From assembly GCF_039555335.1 (NCBI RefSeq), contig NC_092628.1, positions 66,109,292 to 66,173,291 of the forward strand: a stretch of DNA of 64,000 nucleotides, written 5' to 3'. Positions within the stretch are counted from its first letter, which is position 1, and each line of letters starts with the position of its first letter. Below are positions 1-13,900 of this stretch, one piece after another. Source of the stretch: Amphiura filiformis. Its lineage: Eukaryota; Echinodermata; Ophiuroidea; Amphilepidida; Amphiuridae. The position numbers and the translations under genes were made by a program. The notes below the pieces were generated by a model. It searched no databases, was not told the DNA's origin, and worked only from the letters and a program-made list of their open reading frames with translations.

Positions 1-468
1 AACGGGTGTTGGGTAATTAGAGATAGGCCTATCACGAGAACCGCCCAACCCGAGAACCGCAAAATCTAGTTTTTAATCAAATGTAACACAGTTGGATCCA
101 GTCAGGCTAAAGCCAGCAATTGTCAAAATCACATACAAGGCAAAAGTAAGGAGCAGCAAGTAAGACAACAACAAAAGTAATCCTTTTCTCAAAGCTCTTT
201 TGATGTCAAAATCTGATGCATTTTATGAGTATTTTTTTAACCAGTGATCTTCCATTGCATGCATTTCAACACATATCTACATGCTAAATCTAAATGAGCC
301 ACTATTAAGTATTGGATAGATGTTACTTTTAAAATGAATTTAAACTTGATCATTAAATCACAGATATAATGTAATTATTTACTGATCAGTGCAAAGCCTT
401 CATTCATAAAATGTATATTTTCATTTTTGTGTTCAATAAATTTCTCTTCTCTGTTTTTATAATTATAG

Positions 469-545
469 CAAGAAGTAAAGCAAAAACATGAAACAATGAA
501 GAACAGATCCAATCCAGAAAATAGAAAGATGATGGAGCAAGCAAG
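469..545 (+). CDS. Exon a of the coiled-coil gene
   Basis: Preceded by a pyrimidine-rich tract and AG, followed by GTACCT. It encodes QEVKQKHETMKNRSNPENRK and a few more residues, all helix-favouring and charged, and leaves 2 nt (AG) that complete an Arg codon with the first base of the next exon. Confidence 0.65.
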
Positions 546-3500
546 GTACCTGATTTATTCAGTGATTCTGTCACATCTCATATAACTAGCCTTTAATTTC
601 CAATGATCTTCTTATTTTGACAAATAAACTACATGCACTATTTATAGCCATATTCAGTTGGAAAAGGAAGTGACTGACTGTTATTTGTTTGCTATTTGGA
701 TTTCACTTGTATCAAATTTTAATTTTAATGCAGTAAGAAGTAGAAATTTGTCACAAATCCACTGGACTATTCCAGTTGAAGTCCATACCCCTGTGAAGAC
801 ATGACCTCCTGAAACCAGTCTAATACACCTTTCAGCAGCAGCTGATTGGAATTTGTTGTCATAGTGCACATTAGAATATGACTGTTGCTAAGTCAAGTTA
901 GTCAACTGGCTCACGCTTTCTTTGTTATGACCGAAATGATCACAACACAAAGCCTGTGGAACAGATGTGTGAGCCCAATGGTTACTAACGTGCACTACGG
1001 CAACGAATTAGCACCAAAAGATATTGCATACGGTTAACAGAAACACCACAGCCAATAACACACTGGCAACAACACGTTAGATGAGCTATTGATGTGGTAG
1101 TATGGTTGTGTTATTGTTGTGCTTGATCTGTGTTTTTCATAAAAATCCTCCTGAAAGGACTTATTTTAGTGATGATAGTTGTCAATCCTGTAAGCCATAT
1201 TTTTCCCATGGATAAAAAAGATGCCAGCAAGGTCTGCAACATGTGTAGTATTTTAGTCTGTATTTATCATCAGGTTTATGTGTGTGTTTGTTTTTATCTA
1301 AAATTTGATAAAATATTTGCATTGTTTCAGAATTCAAAGAGATAGACAATTAATGCAGAAAATTAAAGACCACCAAGCAAAAGTTAGTGAGAGGAAAAAA
1401 CAACCCAGAGGTAACCCCCGTGAAGAAATGGAAGCTGCCAAGAGAGACCTAGAAATGGTAAGCTTAAATTATGTATTGCATTTTACTTTGGTGAATGATT
1501 ATCTCAACAGTTTGGCTTTATTTTTTGTATTTATGTATTTTGTTCATGGGACAAAACCTTAGTCATGTTGCTTTGATTGTTACATATTTTTTGTCATTTG
1601 CATGTTGTCTCACACCTTAAGGCTATTCATTATTTTAAACTGTTGTGATTTGGTAGTTCACAGCATCTTGCGAATGGTAGTGAGCTTTGGCAAAAACTGC
1701 TTTGCTCAATTCATCGCGAGCGTGTAGAAGAATTAAAATATCACAGATATACTTTTATAGGTGATGCGGTTCTTGAGTTACGTTGTAAAGAGGGCTGAAA
1801 CAACAACACTTTTGTAAAACGTACATAACTCATTAACAACAATAAATTAAGCAAGTTTGCAAAGTATACGACTTGTAGAATGAACTTTTGCAAAACATCA
1901 AGGTGTTAATTTTCAATAATATATTGATCTAGATAATGAAAATCGATTTTTAGGTTGCTTCGACCAACAATACCTCGTCTACCCTTAATGGTGGACTCAT
2001 ACATGCATAGGTAATATTCTTTAACTTTAAAATAAATTGTATTTGATTCGAATGGGCTATTCCAGAAATTTTCCACCCCCAAGATGACATTGGGATTTCC
2101 CACAGCTTTCCCCCTCAATATTGCTTGAGAATTCCCATCAGGAAAATTCATGGAAAATCCCACATTTTTGTTTTAAATTTAACTTTGTCATCTTTGGGGG
2201 TGTGTGGAAAATTTCTGGAATAGCCCAATAAGTCAAGAGAAATTGACATCAAAGTGCAATATACTAAAGTAAAATGTAGGATGCATTTGGAAGTCAGTTT
2301 CACATACTTTCTCCCAAATGTATAATCACCAACCTCAAATACCAATATAACTTGAGCAATAACTATTTGAAATATTTACTGAATGTTTCTGTATGATTTT
2401 CCAGCATTTGTGTTTGTGTCGACCTAAATATTGGCTGCAGTCGAAATGTTGATATGTGGTAATTAGAGCAATCATCGGAATGAAATCCCAGCTTATAATA
2501 ACTTCATTTGCTGCCCTTGAACTCAGAATGAAAAATAACAATAATGAAATAATTAACATCTTAATTCTACCGACCCCACCCTGCCTAATTCCCCCCCTCA
2601 AATGATATGTTTGTTTGAATTTCTCTTTGTAACTATCAGATTACGTTACTTTGAGTTTATTTATTTGAAAGCAAACTTCATTACCCCACCCATTCCATCA
2701 ATGCAACCCAATGTAGTGCTTATTGTTGTAATCTAATTCTTAAACCAGGTGTCAAAATTATTGAGTGCTTTGGAGTAAGACATGGTGAGACTGCTAAATA
2801 TCATAACTGATGCATGACTAATGTTCACCAATTTAGTATAAAAATAACACAATCTTGTAGTTAGTGATATTGACTACTAATGCAAAGACCAAGATTAATG
2901 ATATCAATCATGTGGGCTTTAATATTATTAGGAGCATTGAAACTTTCTGGTGTCATCATTTTTTGTCTTTTTTGTATAAGTTTTGTGTAACTGTAGATTT
3001 ATTTCATTTCTGATCTATAAGTTTTGTGTAACTATCAGTAAATTTGTGCTGATTTTCCAATAACAAAAGTTTTATTTTCAGGTACATACCTTCTTAACTA
3101 CACTAGCTCTATAAGCTGAAAGAAATGTGTCAAGCTGTGTCAAGCTGCATGGAATATTTCCATTTGTATACACACAAAAAGCCGGTTGTCAAACTTGAAA
3201 CACTTTTTCAATAATATATTGATAAGATTTTCAGCTTACTGAAAAGTGTCAACTAACAACTACATTCTAGTAATTAATTTGTGTGTTCTTTTCTCTGCAT
3301 GCATTCTTACTCTGAGTAGCTTCCTACGTTGGGTGAATTTTCTAATGTCAGAATTTGGTAACCAAAAAAGTTGGATGAGAATTTATTTATATATGAATTG
3401 TAAGTCTTGACTTGGTTGTTGGTGGTGGTATGTGGTGGAACGTGTGGTGTGGTGTTTATGTGTGATGAAGGGACAATTTAACTGTGACTAACAAATGACT

Positions 3501-5430
3501 ATATGGTCCATTTGGCTTTCTCTGCACAGTGACATGCAGATGGACCATGTTTGATCATGCGTGTTAACATGCCAGTTCTTTGAGTAAGCGCTCTCGATTT
3601 AATACTCCAGTCACTGGAGCACACACTGACATCACTTTCAGGAGGCAGCCAAATGGACTAGACAAGTTGTTGGACCATAGAATATGTTTTTGGATTGAAA
3701 AAAGAACCAGCAACATTTCAGCATAGTGCTATATAATTATAAGATCACAAGTTGTGAGGATTTAACAGATAAATTTGAGAGAAAATTGTTTATGTTCACA
3801 GATAAATTGTTCCTCATATTAATATAAAGTTGGTATACATGTAATATAATGCACAACTAACAGAATTTGCATAGAGGGTAAAAAATCTTGAGCAATAATT
3901 CAGCAGGAATAATAGTTACAAAATTAGGAGCGATTGCTGAAATAGGGTACAACTTTACTAGTCTTATTACAAGACTGCCCTACCCCAACCCTAACCCTAA
4001 ACTCTGTATTTAACGAGGACTGGACTCAAGTCTAGCAAGTTGCACCCTATTCGGTAACTATGCAGTTCCTAGACAGAAAATTCAGTTTTGAGTATTCAGA
4101 CATGATCAATAGAAGCTTATGTGAAATTACAAAGTTCGTAGCTCATATATTTGTCTAATTTCATATTTTGATAAATGTAAATCAGAATCGCTTTCTGTCT
4201 GATGCTGAGCTATGATAACCATGCTGAGTTGTCATATTCACCTATCTAATTAAATGACATACATAATGACATCATTCATATAAACTGATCGGTTACACTT
4301 GTCTACATAAACAAGGCCTGTGATCGTATAGTGTATATGCACAAAACTTGTGTCTCAATTTTGTTATTCATTTTGTACTACAAAGGGTAAGAAAGGGTAT
4401 TACTAACATTGATTATTTTGCTGTGGGTGTTGTGAATTGACATTCGGGAACTAATGACTCACTAATGAGGGAACCTGAGTTTGATCCAACTATGATGCAT
4501 TTCTGATGGATTTGCATTTCAAGTTGTTGTGATGCACAAGCGTGCGCCAGTCACACATTACGCTAAAAGCACTTAGCGTAGGTACTGCGTGCTACTCCTA
4601 AAGTTTGTTCGGTTTATATAAGGCGGAAATTATTACTTTTGTTACTGCGCGAGTCAATCAAGTTCCAACTCATGCTCGCGTAAATTCACAAAAGCGTGCG
4701 CCAGTCACGCATTACGCAACGCACAACTAGCATAAGCATTGCGCCCAGCTGCGTGCATGCTGTTCTATATCAATACACGGGTGTTATGAGCCTTATATTT
4801 TCCGCCTTATATAAACCGAACACACTTTAACTGCGTGCACACCATTCTATATCAGTCCATGTTGAGCCGGCGAGTCTCACAATTTCTAGGTTGGAAAAAA
4901 TATAGGCAAGATGCAGATGTGAAATGTCTGCCATCCTCAGATTACAATATATTTTCACCCTTGATAAGACCCACACTGAAATCAGATATATGTGATGCAA
5001 TCAAGTTAAATGGGTCTGATGTCAATCAAAATCAAAATTTAGTTTTCAATTTCATTACATAGCCATTCTCAGAGATTTATTTTGCTGAATATCCCATCTT
5101 AATTAGACTGTCTTGCTATTCCAGAGACAGTGTTGCTCAGAACAATAAAATACAAAAAAGGTTGAATACTATTATTGGCTATATCTGATTAATACCAATA
5201 TTCCTGACATTCCGACTCATTTTGCTTGATCACATCACATGTGACAAACAGGTGATTTTGATGTGTTGATGTGCTCCCTTCACAAATCACATTAATAATG
5301 TATACTTTATATGGTAAGACTAATATTGCTTTTCCTTGATCTTTACTTGCAGTCTCTTGAACTAACCAGAGAATTGATGCTACGTAAGAAAGCATTGGAA
5401 TACAGATTCCGTGCCTTCACTGGAGACTAG
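469..5430 (+). CDS. 3' exons of an unrecognised coiled-coil protein gene
   Basis: Three exons join in one open frame: 469-545, 1331-1457 and 5353-5430, ending at TAG. The junctions agree in phase (2 nt carried over from the first exon, phase 0 between second and third) and have AG/GT borders. They give the last 93 residues. The chain is rich in K, E, R and Q with no hydrophobic segment, as expected of an extended helix or coiled coil, and ends YRFRAFTGD. I cannot assign a family. The start lies left of the window. The 3.9-kb last intron holds several small transposons and could hide a further exon. The gene runs tail-to-tail with HTRA2. An AATAAA at 5851-5856, about 420 bp past the stop, is a plausible polyadenylation signal. 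Confidence 0.72.
1331..1457 (+). CDS. Exon b of the coiled-coil gene
   Basis: Acceptor TTGTTTCAG and donor GTAAGC fit the consensus. The exon encodes 42 codons beginning IQRDRQLMQKIKDHQAKVSE, with a short PRGNPREE break in an otherwise basic and acidic helix. Confidence 0.7.
2054..2226. mobile_element. Small TIR element, 173 bp, flanked by AAT
   Basis: The ends are inverted repeats of about 35 bp starting GGGCTATTCCAGAAATTTTC, with AAT on both sides (2051-2053, 2227-2229) as a likely 3-bp target duplication. There is no coding capacity. A 3-bp duplication suggests a PIF/Harbinger-like MITE, though the usual target is TWA. Confidence 0.65.
3497..3682. mobile_element. Small foldback (ATGGTCCA ... 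TGGACCAT)
   Basis: The segment starts ATGGTCCATTTGGCT and ends with AGCCAAATGGAC followed after a short spacer by TGGACCAT, an imperfect inverted repeat. Non-coding; no clear target duplication. Confidence 0.45.
3941..4051. mobile_element. 111-bp TIR element with a telomere-like core
   Basis: The ends are imperfect inverted repeats (AATAGGGTACAACTTTACTAG against AATAGGGTGCAACTTGCTAG, written in the same sense). The centre contains AACCCTAACCCTAAA, two telomere-type units. Confidence 0.5.
4601..4827. mobile_element. 227-bp TA-target MITE, copy 1
   Basis: Terminal inverted repeats AAGTTTGTTCGGTTTATATA and its complement, flanked by TA on each side (4599-4600, 4828-4829). The interior is CpG-rich with several GCG-containing short inverted motifs. 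A second copy in the opposite orientation lies at 15134-15367 in HTRA2 intron 1. TA target and small size fit a Tc1/mariner-type non-autonomous element. Confidence 0.75.
5353..5430 (+). CDS. Last exon of the coiled-coil gene
   Basis: Acceptor TTACTTGCAG. It encodes SLELTRELMLRKKALEYRFR and five more residues (AFTGD), then TAG. Phase 0 matches the donor at 1458, although 3.9 kb separates the two exons. Confidence 0.65.
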   Translation, partial: SLELTRELMLRKKALEYRFRAFTGD

Positions 5431-8001
5431 TGCGGTAGTCACAAGATTGATGGAGGAAGGTACCACAAAGAAAACCTAAAGTGGGTGTGTGTATACTTTT
5501 GAAACCTGGAAAGTGGACTAGAAACACTGTAAAACAGATTTGATGCCGAGTCATTTTTAGTAGGCACCAAATTAGTCCCTTGTTAGCTGTAGATATTTCA
5601 ATCTAATTACATAAACATGCAAAAAATTACCCATACAAAATAGCGAAAAAACATCCTCAATGCAGCGCTACGAAGCCGCTACTTTCAGTTAGCATATGCT
5701 TGTGTTTCTTCAGTTACTTAAACTAATCAGAGGATTCATGCAGTCTAAGGAAAATGTGAATATGTTATGTTCCTTATGTGATTATTAGTGTGTGTGGGAT
5801 GGGGTGTGTGTGCAGGTATGTACCAATCTAGCTTCATTTGGGATGAATATAATAAAGTATTTGAAATGTGTACATATGAATCATCTTGTTAAAATGTTTT
5901 TTATTGAAATTATAATCACTCTGTTACTAAAGGTTTATTTTGTAAATAAGAATAATACGCACAGTGTCAGAAAATTTGAAAAGCACTTTTCTAATACAGG
6001 GTTTGTTCATCACTGGTATGTTAGGTTATGGTCAGAAGCAAAATATTGTGGATCAAACTGGAATACAGTCACAGTGCCGGGATGTAAATCTTCAGGAAAT
6101 TTCCTGATTTTAGGAAATTTTGTTGGATCTTCCATGTAAAAAGTATTGGGAAATACACATTTTCAGGAACATGATGGCCATTTTGGAAAAGTGCTCTTCA
6201 TTTTGTACTCATTAAGACAACGAATGCTGCAACCCATTATATTCCAAATATTTCAGTGTGCTATAGTATTCAATATTGTTTATTTATGTTAAATTGTATA
6301 TTTATGTCAAGTAGAAATGAATATATTTGTACTATATGTTGTTAGTAAATCCTTTTCTAGTACATTTGGAAGCAGTATTTCAATAAATGCAACAAAGTCA
6401 GAGTATCTCATGTTGCAAAGTCGATATATACCCTTATGTGAATGATCACATTGAAACAGGGCTGTTCTCATCAAAATGAATGACACCTCAGCCATTGATG
6501 TTGCAAGTCGGATGTAGAGAATATAGTGATTTTATGTGTCAAATATACTTAAGTGTCATTATTTTTCACATCCATTTTCATTACCATCTTTAAATGTGGG
6601 CTTCCATCAACTGTGTGTTTGATGTGATGGGTCACATTATGTGTATCCATCTCAGCTCATCCGATTATTTGTATTTCCATTAACCAACTGCTCATATAGA
6701 ACACAGCTTGATGCTAGCCACAGACTACTACAGACTATTCGCACACAGGTATAGTCCCAGCATCACCCGTTAATGAGGGCTAATGATTCCATGAAGTGCA
6801 ACATACGAAACTGCTATGCACATACCTCATATTTTTATGTCTTCATGAAGATACGCAATTCTCAAATGTGTATACACGAAGCCATAAAATCCTGGTGTGA
6901 TTGTTAGACATGCACGATCAAATGATCATACAAAGCATGGGGATTTGGCTGTTTGTGAATAGTCTTGTGGTGCTAGCACTGATGTTGTAGTCAGAAAATT
7001 GGACTGGTAATTTTTATTAGATTTGAAATATTTTTGGGTTTGAAAGTCTGAAATACTAGTGTTCTTTTTGCATTTTGCAGAAGGCAAGTAACCGGAGGTG
7101 CAAAGTGGTCGTATATCCAATTGGGATAAATGACATAATCATTTGTGTATAAAATAGAGTTGATCTTATTGTCAAAGCAGAATTTGATGCTACAGTTATT
7201 ATTATGCCTTGTTTTGTGATGATAATGATGATAGAGCAACTGCTGAATCTAGCAAACAACCACCAGACTTGATTCCAAGACAACAGGCATTATTGTTTTC
7301 TTGTACATTGAACATGACTTGCTGCCTATTTTTTAACTGAAAAAGTATTCTGCTCTGCCAAATGAAACATCTCAATCCTAATCCTAATTGGAATAGAAGT
7401 TAAATAAAGTTTTAGGTTTGAGCAACATTTCATCTGGCAAAACAGAATATTTTGTTAGCATTGTATGTGTATGCAATCGTCAAATCGTGTTTGACCGGTT
7501 TATCCTTTGCATGCACATCCAGATTTCTATTCTGCCATGTGCAGCGGTGTTGTACATGTGTCAATACCCAGGTCATTCAAACATGATGACAACACAAATC
7601 TTATTTAGCAGCACTGTTTGGTACATTCAGCTGTTGTGCCGATCATTGTATTGCTTGTGTAAACTTGTAAAATCCAATGGAAATAATATGTGCCTTTGTG
7701 CAAGAAACACAAAGAGAATAATAAATTGAACATAACAAAATATAACTGAAGGAGTTTTACTTTTGCCTGATATTGAGTCACCTTTCCACATCCTTATTTA
7801 ATAGTTTTGTTGCCAGAATGAAAGTTGCAGTAACCCTCTAGACTTGGATTTGGGCACCAATCCTCATTTTGGCAATAAAGTGACAAAAAAAGTCAAGAAG
7901 CACAAATAAAAACATTGATAATATAGCTTTTGAAGTCTTTTAATAAATTTGATGCCACACAACATTGATACATGTACTCAAGACAGCATCTCTCCCTTAT
8001 A
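5431..8001. other. 3' UTR and intergenic region between the coiled-coil gene and HTRA2
   Basis: Holds the AATAAA at 5851-5856. Otherwise AT-rich, with no recognisable gene or repeat. Small ORFs here have no protein-like composition. Confidence 0.4.
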
Positions 8002-8184
8002 CAGTAAAACCTCATTATAACGAAATCTGAAACAAGAAAAACTGTTATAAAGAAGTATTTATTCAGAACCAAGATACAAAATTCATTGTTATTTATTGTT
8101 TTTACAACCCTGATATAACAAAATTTGGATATAAAGAACTAATTTCTCTGTCCCTGACAACTTTGTTATAATGAGTTTCCACTG
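8002..8184. mobile_element. 183-bp pogo/Tigger-like MITE
   Basis: Ends CAGTAAAACCTCATTATAAC and (complement) CAGTGGAAACTCATTATAAC, with TA on both sides (8000-8001, 8185-8186). A relative with ends CAGTGGAAACTC lies at 23322-23498. CAGT-type ends plus a TA target fit pogo/Tigger non-autonomous copies. Confidence 0.7.
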
Positions 8185-8186
8185 TA

Positions 8187-10561
8187 AAACAGACCTTTCT
8201 CCATAAATTGCTGTTTGAACCAAACATACAAACATGACATATAACATCAATACATGTAGCTCAAAAGAATCTGAATTTACTGTTTTTGAAAAATCTCCAT
8301 TTTTAGCAAATGACCTGTAATATCCATATCATACAAGCAATAATTGCAAGGAGTGAAGGGTTTTTTTGTGACATAACTTCTGTCACTTATCGGAAAAACG
8401 ACTGCCAATATCTGATCGATAAGTCACTAGTTTGTCCTAGCATCAAATTGCAACTTGTTAAATTCAAGGCAACGTCCATGTTACTAGCCACAACTGACCA
8501 CTCTTAGCCATTGTGCAAACACTACCGTTTTGATCACAAACAATTTTTGAATCACAAGCCGAGAGTGCTTATATGATACGGGCACATTTTGATTTAATGT
8601 GTCACAAATATTAGACACAAAATATAGGCATTATTTATTGTACAGCATTTGTTACATAATTGCACATTCAATTATTTGTTCATCTAACTGCAAACCATTG
8701 AGAATTCATAATTCTTGGTATTTTGCTCAAATTTGTGCCCAGATATGGGCATCCAGAAACCTGAAAAAGCTCACACTCACAAAAGGCACCCGCAAGTAAA
8801 AAAATAAAGGATCACAAAATGTATTAAAGCAGATTATAATCCTATTATATTCCTATATTCCATTAGTGGTTGCCATCCTGAAAGCCAGAACCAGTTATGT
8901 CCACTTTGGTGGTACTTGGATTTAGTCCACCTTTTCAGCATGAACTTGGACGTGTGCCATGTGTCTACATGTATGTCCAATGGTAAAAATTGACATAAAT
9001 GATAATTTATTGTGTTTGCTGAGATTTTGGATTTTTCAACTTGCCATCAAAAAAGCTAAATTTACAAGGCATCTGCAAGTGCATGTATCCCATGTGATGT
9101 GATTGCGTCATCATGTGGACACACAAATGGCCAAGGTAGACCCCTGTGGCAAACTATCTCTGTATGCGTGTCTGGCTCCCAAGGGGTCGGTGGTTTAAAA
9201 TCACACCCGAGAAAAAAAGTTTCTCTTCTATCTTTCTTCCTTTCCCCTCGCCAAAAAGCACCTTAATTCACCTCCTATATGAGTTTTGATATGATCTCTG
9301 GTTATAATATGCAGCACCACCTTGAACAATCATTTTAACAAGACAAATTTGACCAATTATTGAGACAATTATCATATATAGTACAAATTATCAACAAAAA
9401 TTGATAGAATTGACAGAAACTGCAGTACATGTTTAAAGTTTGTCAGGCATGTATACAATTGAGAAATGATGCAAATGGGAAAATATGAAACCTGTCAGAT
9501 TTGACTTTAATTCAAAGATTTTGCAGTGTCAGTAAACAGCAAATCACTTTCTGAACAAACCACAATCTTGTCTTTCTTGTACTCCTAGATCAGGGATACT
9601 CATAGCTGCATCTTAACATTCATAACAAGGGCCTACTAAGTCTCTCACCAATTCCCTGCTAAGTTATTTTTTTCAAAGCTGGATAAAGTTGCATGTTTTA
9701 ATTACTTTTGCTTCTATTGAACAGCTAGCAATGCATATTAATTCAATGTTTTGTTTTGTTGGGGTTTTTTTTGGGGGGAGGGGTACCCGGATCCCGGTCG
9801 AAAATTCAATTGGGTACCCAAGTACATAATTACCCGTTAGGTGAGAGCCTTAGCCCTATTGTTAGGCTGGTAATTCCAAAGAGCTACAGATTCCAAAACA
9901 AAACTTGCCAAACAAATTGATTCCCATCAGAGTTACTATTGATATTTACCATCCCAACAGCAAAGTTATCTCCCCAAAGCAGATTTTCAAGAACACTTCT
10001 GTATTATCCTATTCATTCTTGATAACAGTTGTGCTATATTATCACTAATTATTGTATGGCAATGTCATAAGTTACAACATACCTCAATACTGCCTTAGAT
10101 GCACAGCTCATACCCCAAAAAAGTACTTAATTCAAATGTCTCCAGAGACAACAATTTAGATGATTACAAGCTCATAGCAAACAGTGAAACAACACTCATA
10201 GCAAATCTATACAAAATGATGTGACAACATAATACCTTATCATCTGGGCAGTCGCAAGAATCAAGAAACAAACCACAGGTGAATAAATGCTGGTATTTCC
10301 TGTGTAAATGCTACCAGCAATTCAATCATGGCAAAAATTGTAGAGTGACTTGCAAAGTGAAGTTGGTAGCAATTTGGCGATGCCACTCAGCATAGTATAC
10401 AAATATATACTGCCATGAGACATTGCTTTTAAAACTATGGGCCCGAGGTGAAATCAGTAGTACTGTTTTCCTAAGGGGCGCAGCCCTGAAAGAAATTGTA
10501 TTAATTGATCTCAACTAGGGACAATAGTTTAAAACAGAACCTTTAATAAAGGCAGTATATA
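8187..10561. other. Intergenic region downstream of HTRA2
   Basis: AT-rich. Near 9165-9210 a TCTGGCTCCC...GGTTTAAAATC stretch faintly recalls the A and B boxes of a tRNA-derived SINE, but too weakly to call. Nothing else recognised. Confidence 0.35.
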
Positions 10562-10567
10562 TTTATT
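10562..10567 (-). terminator. Candidate HTRA2 polyadenylation signal
   Basis: TTTATT on the + strand reads AATAAA on the - strand, about 215 bp past the HTRA2 stop codon. It is a reasonable site for the main poly(A) signal; no transcript evidence is available here. Confidence 0.4.
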
Positions 10568-10782
10568 GTATACTTCATTAATATATTCTTCATTCATTGA
10601 TTGGTTAAAGTCGGGCTAACCAATTACAGCAGCGGGAAATCTGAACTGTAAACTGTTCCGTCGCATCACCTGTCCAATTACACCCAACTGCTGGGTCAAC
10701 ACACCACTTCCAACAGGAATTAATACTGTATACACAAAATATTCATAAAAATATGAAAACTCCTATAACAGTAGACCCTTCA

Positions 10783-10957
10783 TCATTGCATCATTTCCTC
10801 TGGTGTTACTTTGACCTGAGTGACCTCTGCTGTAGGGCCTCTAACTATGGTGACATTAAGTTCTTGTTTGACTTGGACAAAGCTGTACACATCATTGGCT
10901 GATTTCACTTCCTTCCCATTGATATGTGTGATGATATCACCTGCCTTCATTCCAGCC
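10783..10957 (-). CDS. HTRA2: HTRA2 exon 6 (end of PDZ)
   Basis: Encodes [20 protein letters not shown], the core of the PDZ fold, and finishes VTPEEMMQ before TGA at 10783-10785. Acceptor GATACAG. Confidence 0.92.
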
Positions 10958-13900
10958 CTGTATCAGGAAAAAAAAATAAACAGTTTAAGAACTTGCCTTC
11001 CATATGCACACCTAAACAGGGTTATGGAGTACAAAATCATGTGACAATGCTTTTCAATATGGAATGAGGCATAATGTTGACCCCAAACAAATTGTACCTA
11101 GAATCAACCCTGATTGTCAGTTGATGAGCTGATTTACACTTCAAACTTGCAAAAGAAAGTTTTTTTACATCATGAAATAAATACCAAGGCTGTCATAAAA
11201 CCTTGATCAAGAGTCACTTTTACAATTATACCAAAGGCTAATCTATATTCATTGACACCTATAATATAGGATATGGGCATGGCTATTAATCAACAGTCAA
11301 ACATGGACTTCTTTTTTTCCTTGTACCCTAACATCCAATTTGACTTTCTTCATTCCCATTTTGTCAACTGATATGTATAGTTATTTAGTTATCTCTATAT
11401 CTGAGCGGTTGATTTGCACTTACTGCTGAGCCGGTGATCCTATGGTCATTCTATAGACAAGCACCCCATGAGAAACCTCTGGAAAGTCTGCCATCCTGCT
11501 CTTGAGATCACGTAGTAAAGGTGGAGTCAGAGACAACATGGTGATACCTATATAGCCACGTTTAGGCTCTCCAGGGGTAGGGATCTTCTTACTACCACCA
11601 CCAAACCAGCCAGACCAACTTTTGCTGGTGTCTGAAATTTAAAGCATTCCATAAGAAATACAATTTTAGTTCATTGACCATCTTGCCCAGTTCTATCTCA
11701 TTGTTTGATGTCAAAATAATGGTATCTTGTGTTCTATCTTTTACCATCATACTTATACAGGTCAGGTGTCAAAATCATGTTCGAAAGTAATTTATGTCCA
11801 CTTATAATGGTCATTTGTATAAAATTCAATACCCATGCATGGAATTGGTGAAACCATTGAGTCCTACAAAATACAAAATACCGCGGAGCACCGACGTTCA
11901 TATCATGTTATGCCCAACACAAAATGATAAATGCACTCAATACGCACTCAGTTGTACTCAATAAACATTACAGGGAAAATGACACTGTTTAAGAATGGGT
12001 TTTTGAAAATAAGTGGCAATCTACTATTATTTTATCTACTATTTAGGTATGAATTTCATTGATACAATATGGCTATAATTTTTCTCACAGAGATTTTAGT
12101 ATGATAAAGATGACCCCAGTAATGATAAGGCTCTTAAACCAAGAAAAGATAGACATAGGGAAGCTTACTTAAACTGCTATTCCAAGTATGAGACCTACAT
12201 AATGTAACAACATCCGATAAGCTATGTACAGTATGTCATCACAAATTACATATGACGCATGTCTTTTATCAACAGTTCTAGCATTCTATCAACTTATGGC
12301 TTAAAAATTGTTATGGGCACTTACTATTTTATAAAACAGGCTTGCTCCAACTAATCATACATACCGTGTGTTTCCATTTTTTGTACTTTCTCCAAGAAAG
12401 TCCTGGCATAGTCAGCTGGAATGGCAAATGATATCCCAGCTGTCACCTTCATTGTGTTGATGCCTATAGCTTCACCATCAAGATTGACTAGAGGACCGCC
12501 AGAGTTACCAAACTGTCACATAAAAACATATCAAAAAGAGATTAAAACTGAATTTCAACAGAAGTATAAATCACCATAAACCGAACATACATAAAAGACC
12601 AGCAAAAAACTCACTTTTCAACATCATAGGTGATCTGTTGTTACAAAAGTAGGCTCAAGCTCTATTGGTTATCAGGCATGAGAATGGCTTTTTTGAAAAC
12701 TGTCTGAAAAGGGTGTGAATTTGGTCTTAAAAGGCCTAAAACAGATTGAAAAAAATTAAATGCGTAAATTAGGACAACAAAAAACACCTGAATACGGGTT
12801 AAAGCCAACAAATTCTCATGCCTGGTTAATACACGTTTTATGTCATTTCTCTTTTCAAGTGGGCATTGACTTCAAAATGGTCGACTAGTCCAAAGCCTAG
12901 TTGAAATTGTATTAGAATTTTCTCTACACCCAATGGCTGACAGTAAAATTGTGTTCATGTGATGAGGTGTTTTGATGAAAGGAACAGACACCGTAAACTC
13001 TGTGTATGGGGATGCAGGGGGGTGGGTGTTTATGTGAACATTATTTGGAGTTTGAGCAACTATATTACTGATACAGGCGGCTGTACAATCATGTACTTAT
13101 TGTAAGTCCAATCTACACTATGGGGTGTTTTTGTGGAGGGTGTCTGCCTTTAGTCTCTTTAGTCAAAAACCCTCATTTAGAGGCATATATGCTTGTATGT
13201 AGACAGAGTACTACTATCTCAGGGATGTCTTGGCTCAGCAACTAGTTTATAAAGCCACACACCAACATAGAGGCATATATCAGAATTGTATTTCAAGAAT
13301 GTCCCCACATGAGCTGTGTTTTGTGGATTGTTTTCTGTTTGTTTATTTGTTTTGCCCGGGGTTTTGCCCCATGGTAGTTCTACTCACATTTATAGCTGCA
13401 TCTGTTTGTATATACTCAATATCTTTATTGAGTCCTAATTCTTTACTCTTGCGGTTGACAGTACTAACAATGCCAGCTGTAATGGTGTTACTCAGTGCTA
13501 GTGGACTACCCATTGCAATCACCCATTCACCAGGACGGATATGAGACGATTTACCTAGCCTCATAGTGGGTAGGTTACTCTGGAAGATAATATTACAAGA
13601 GAATGCCATTAATTAAAGCAATATTAACAACCTGCCTTTACTTTTATAGATTTTAAAAAATAGATAGGAAATTATTGATAATTGTTATGATGTAATTAAT
13701 ATACAGTTATTTTTTATACAAAATTTAATTTGATATGGCTATGTGTACACTTCAACCAACATGTTAAAAACAATGCTAGCTGTCACATCACATTTTTATT
13801 TTCGAATCAAATCATACATTTTGTGTAGCATACTAGCATTATGTGCAATATTTCAAGAAACCTGAGTCATGCGTAAATCAATTATCTAAAATGAAAATTG

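Larger units (their letters stand above)
1458..5352 (+). other. Last intron of the coiled-coil gene
   Basis: AT-rich intron holding four small inverted-repeat elements (2054-2226, about 3500-3680, 3941-4051, 4601-4827; listed separately). The stretches between them show no ORF with recognisable protein content. Confidence 0.5.

Noticed and set aside
3988-4002. Telomere or telomere fusion point
   Set aside because: Only two CCCTAA units, inside a small TIR element.
9120-9240. tRNA-derived SINE near 9165
   Set aside because: Box-like motifs are too weak and no second copy with the same body is visible here.
13230-13544. + strand ORF of 104 codons
   Set aside because: Overlaps HTRA2 exon 3 on the opposite strand; a shadow.
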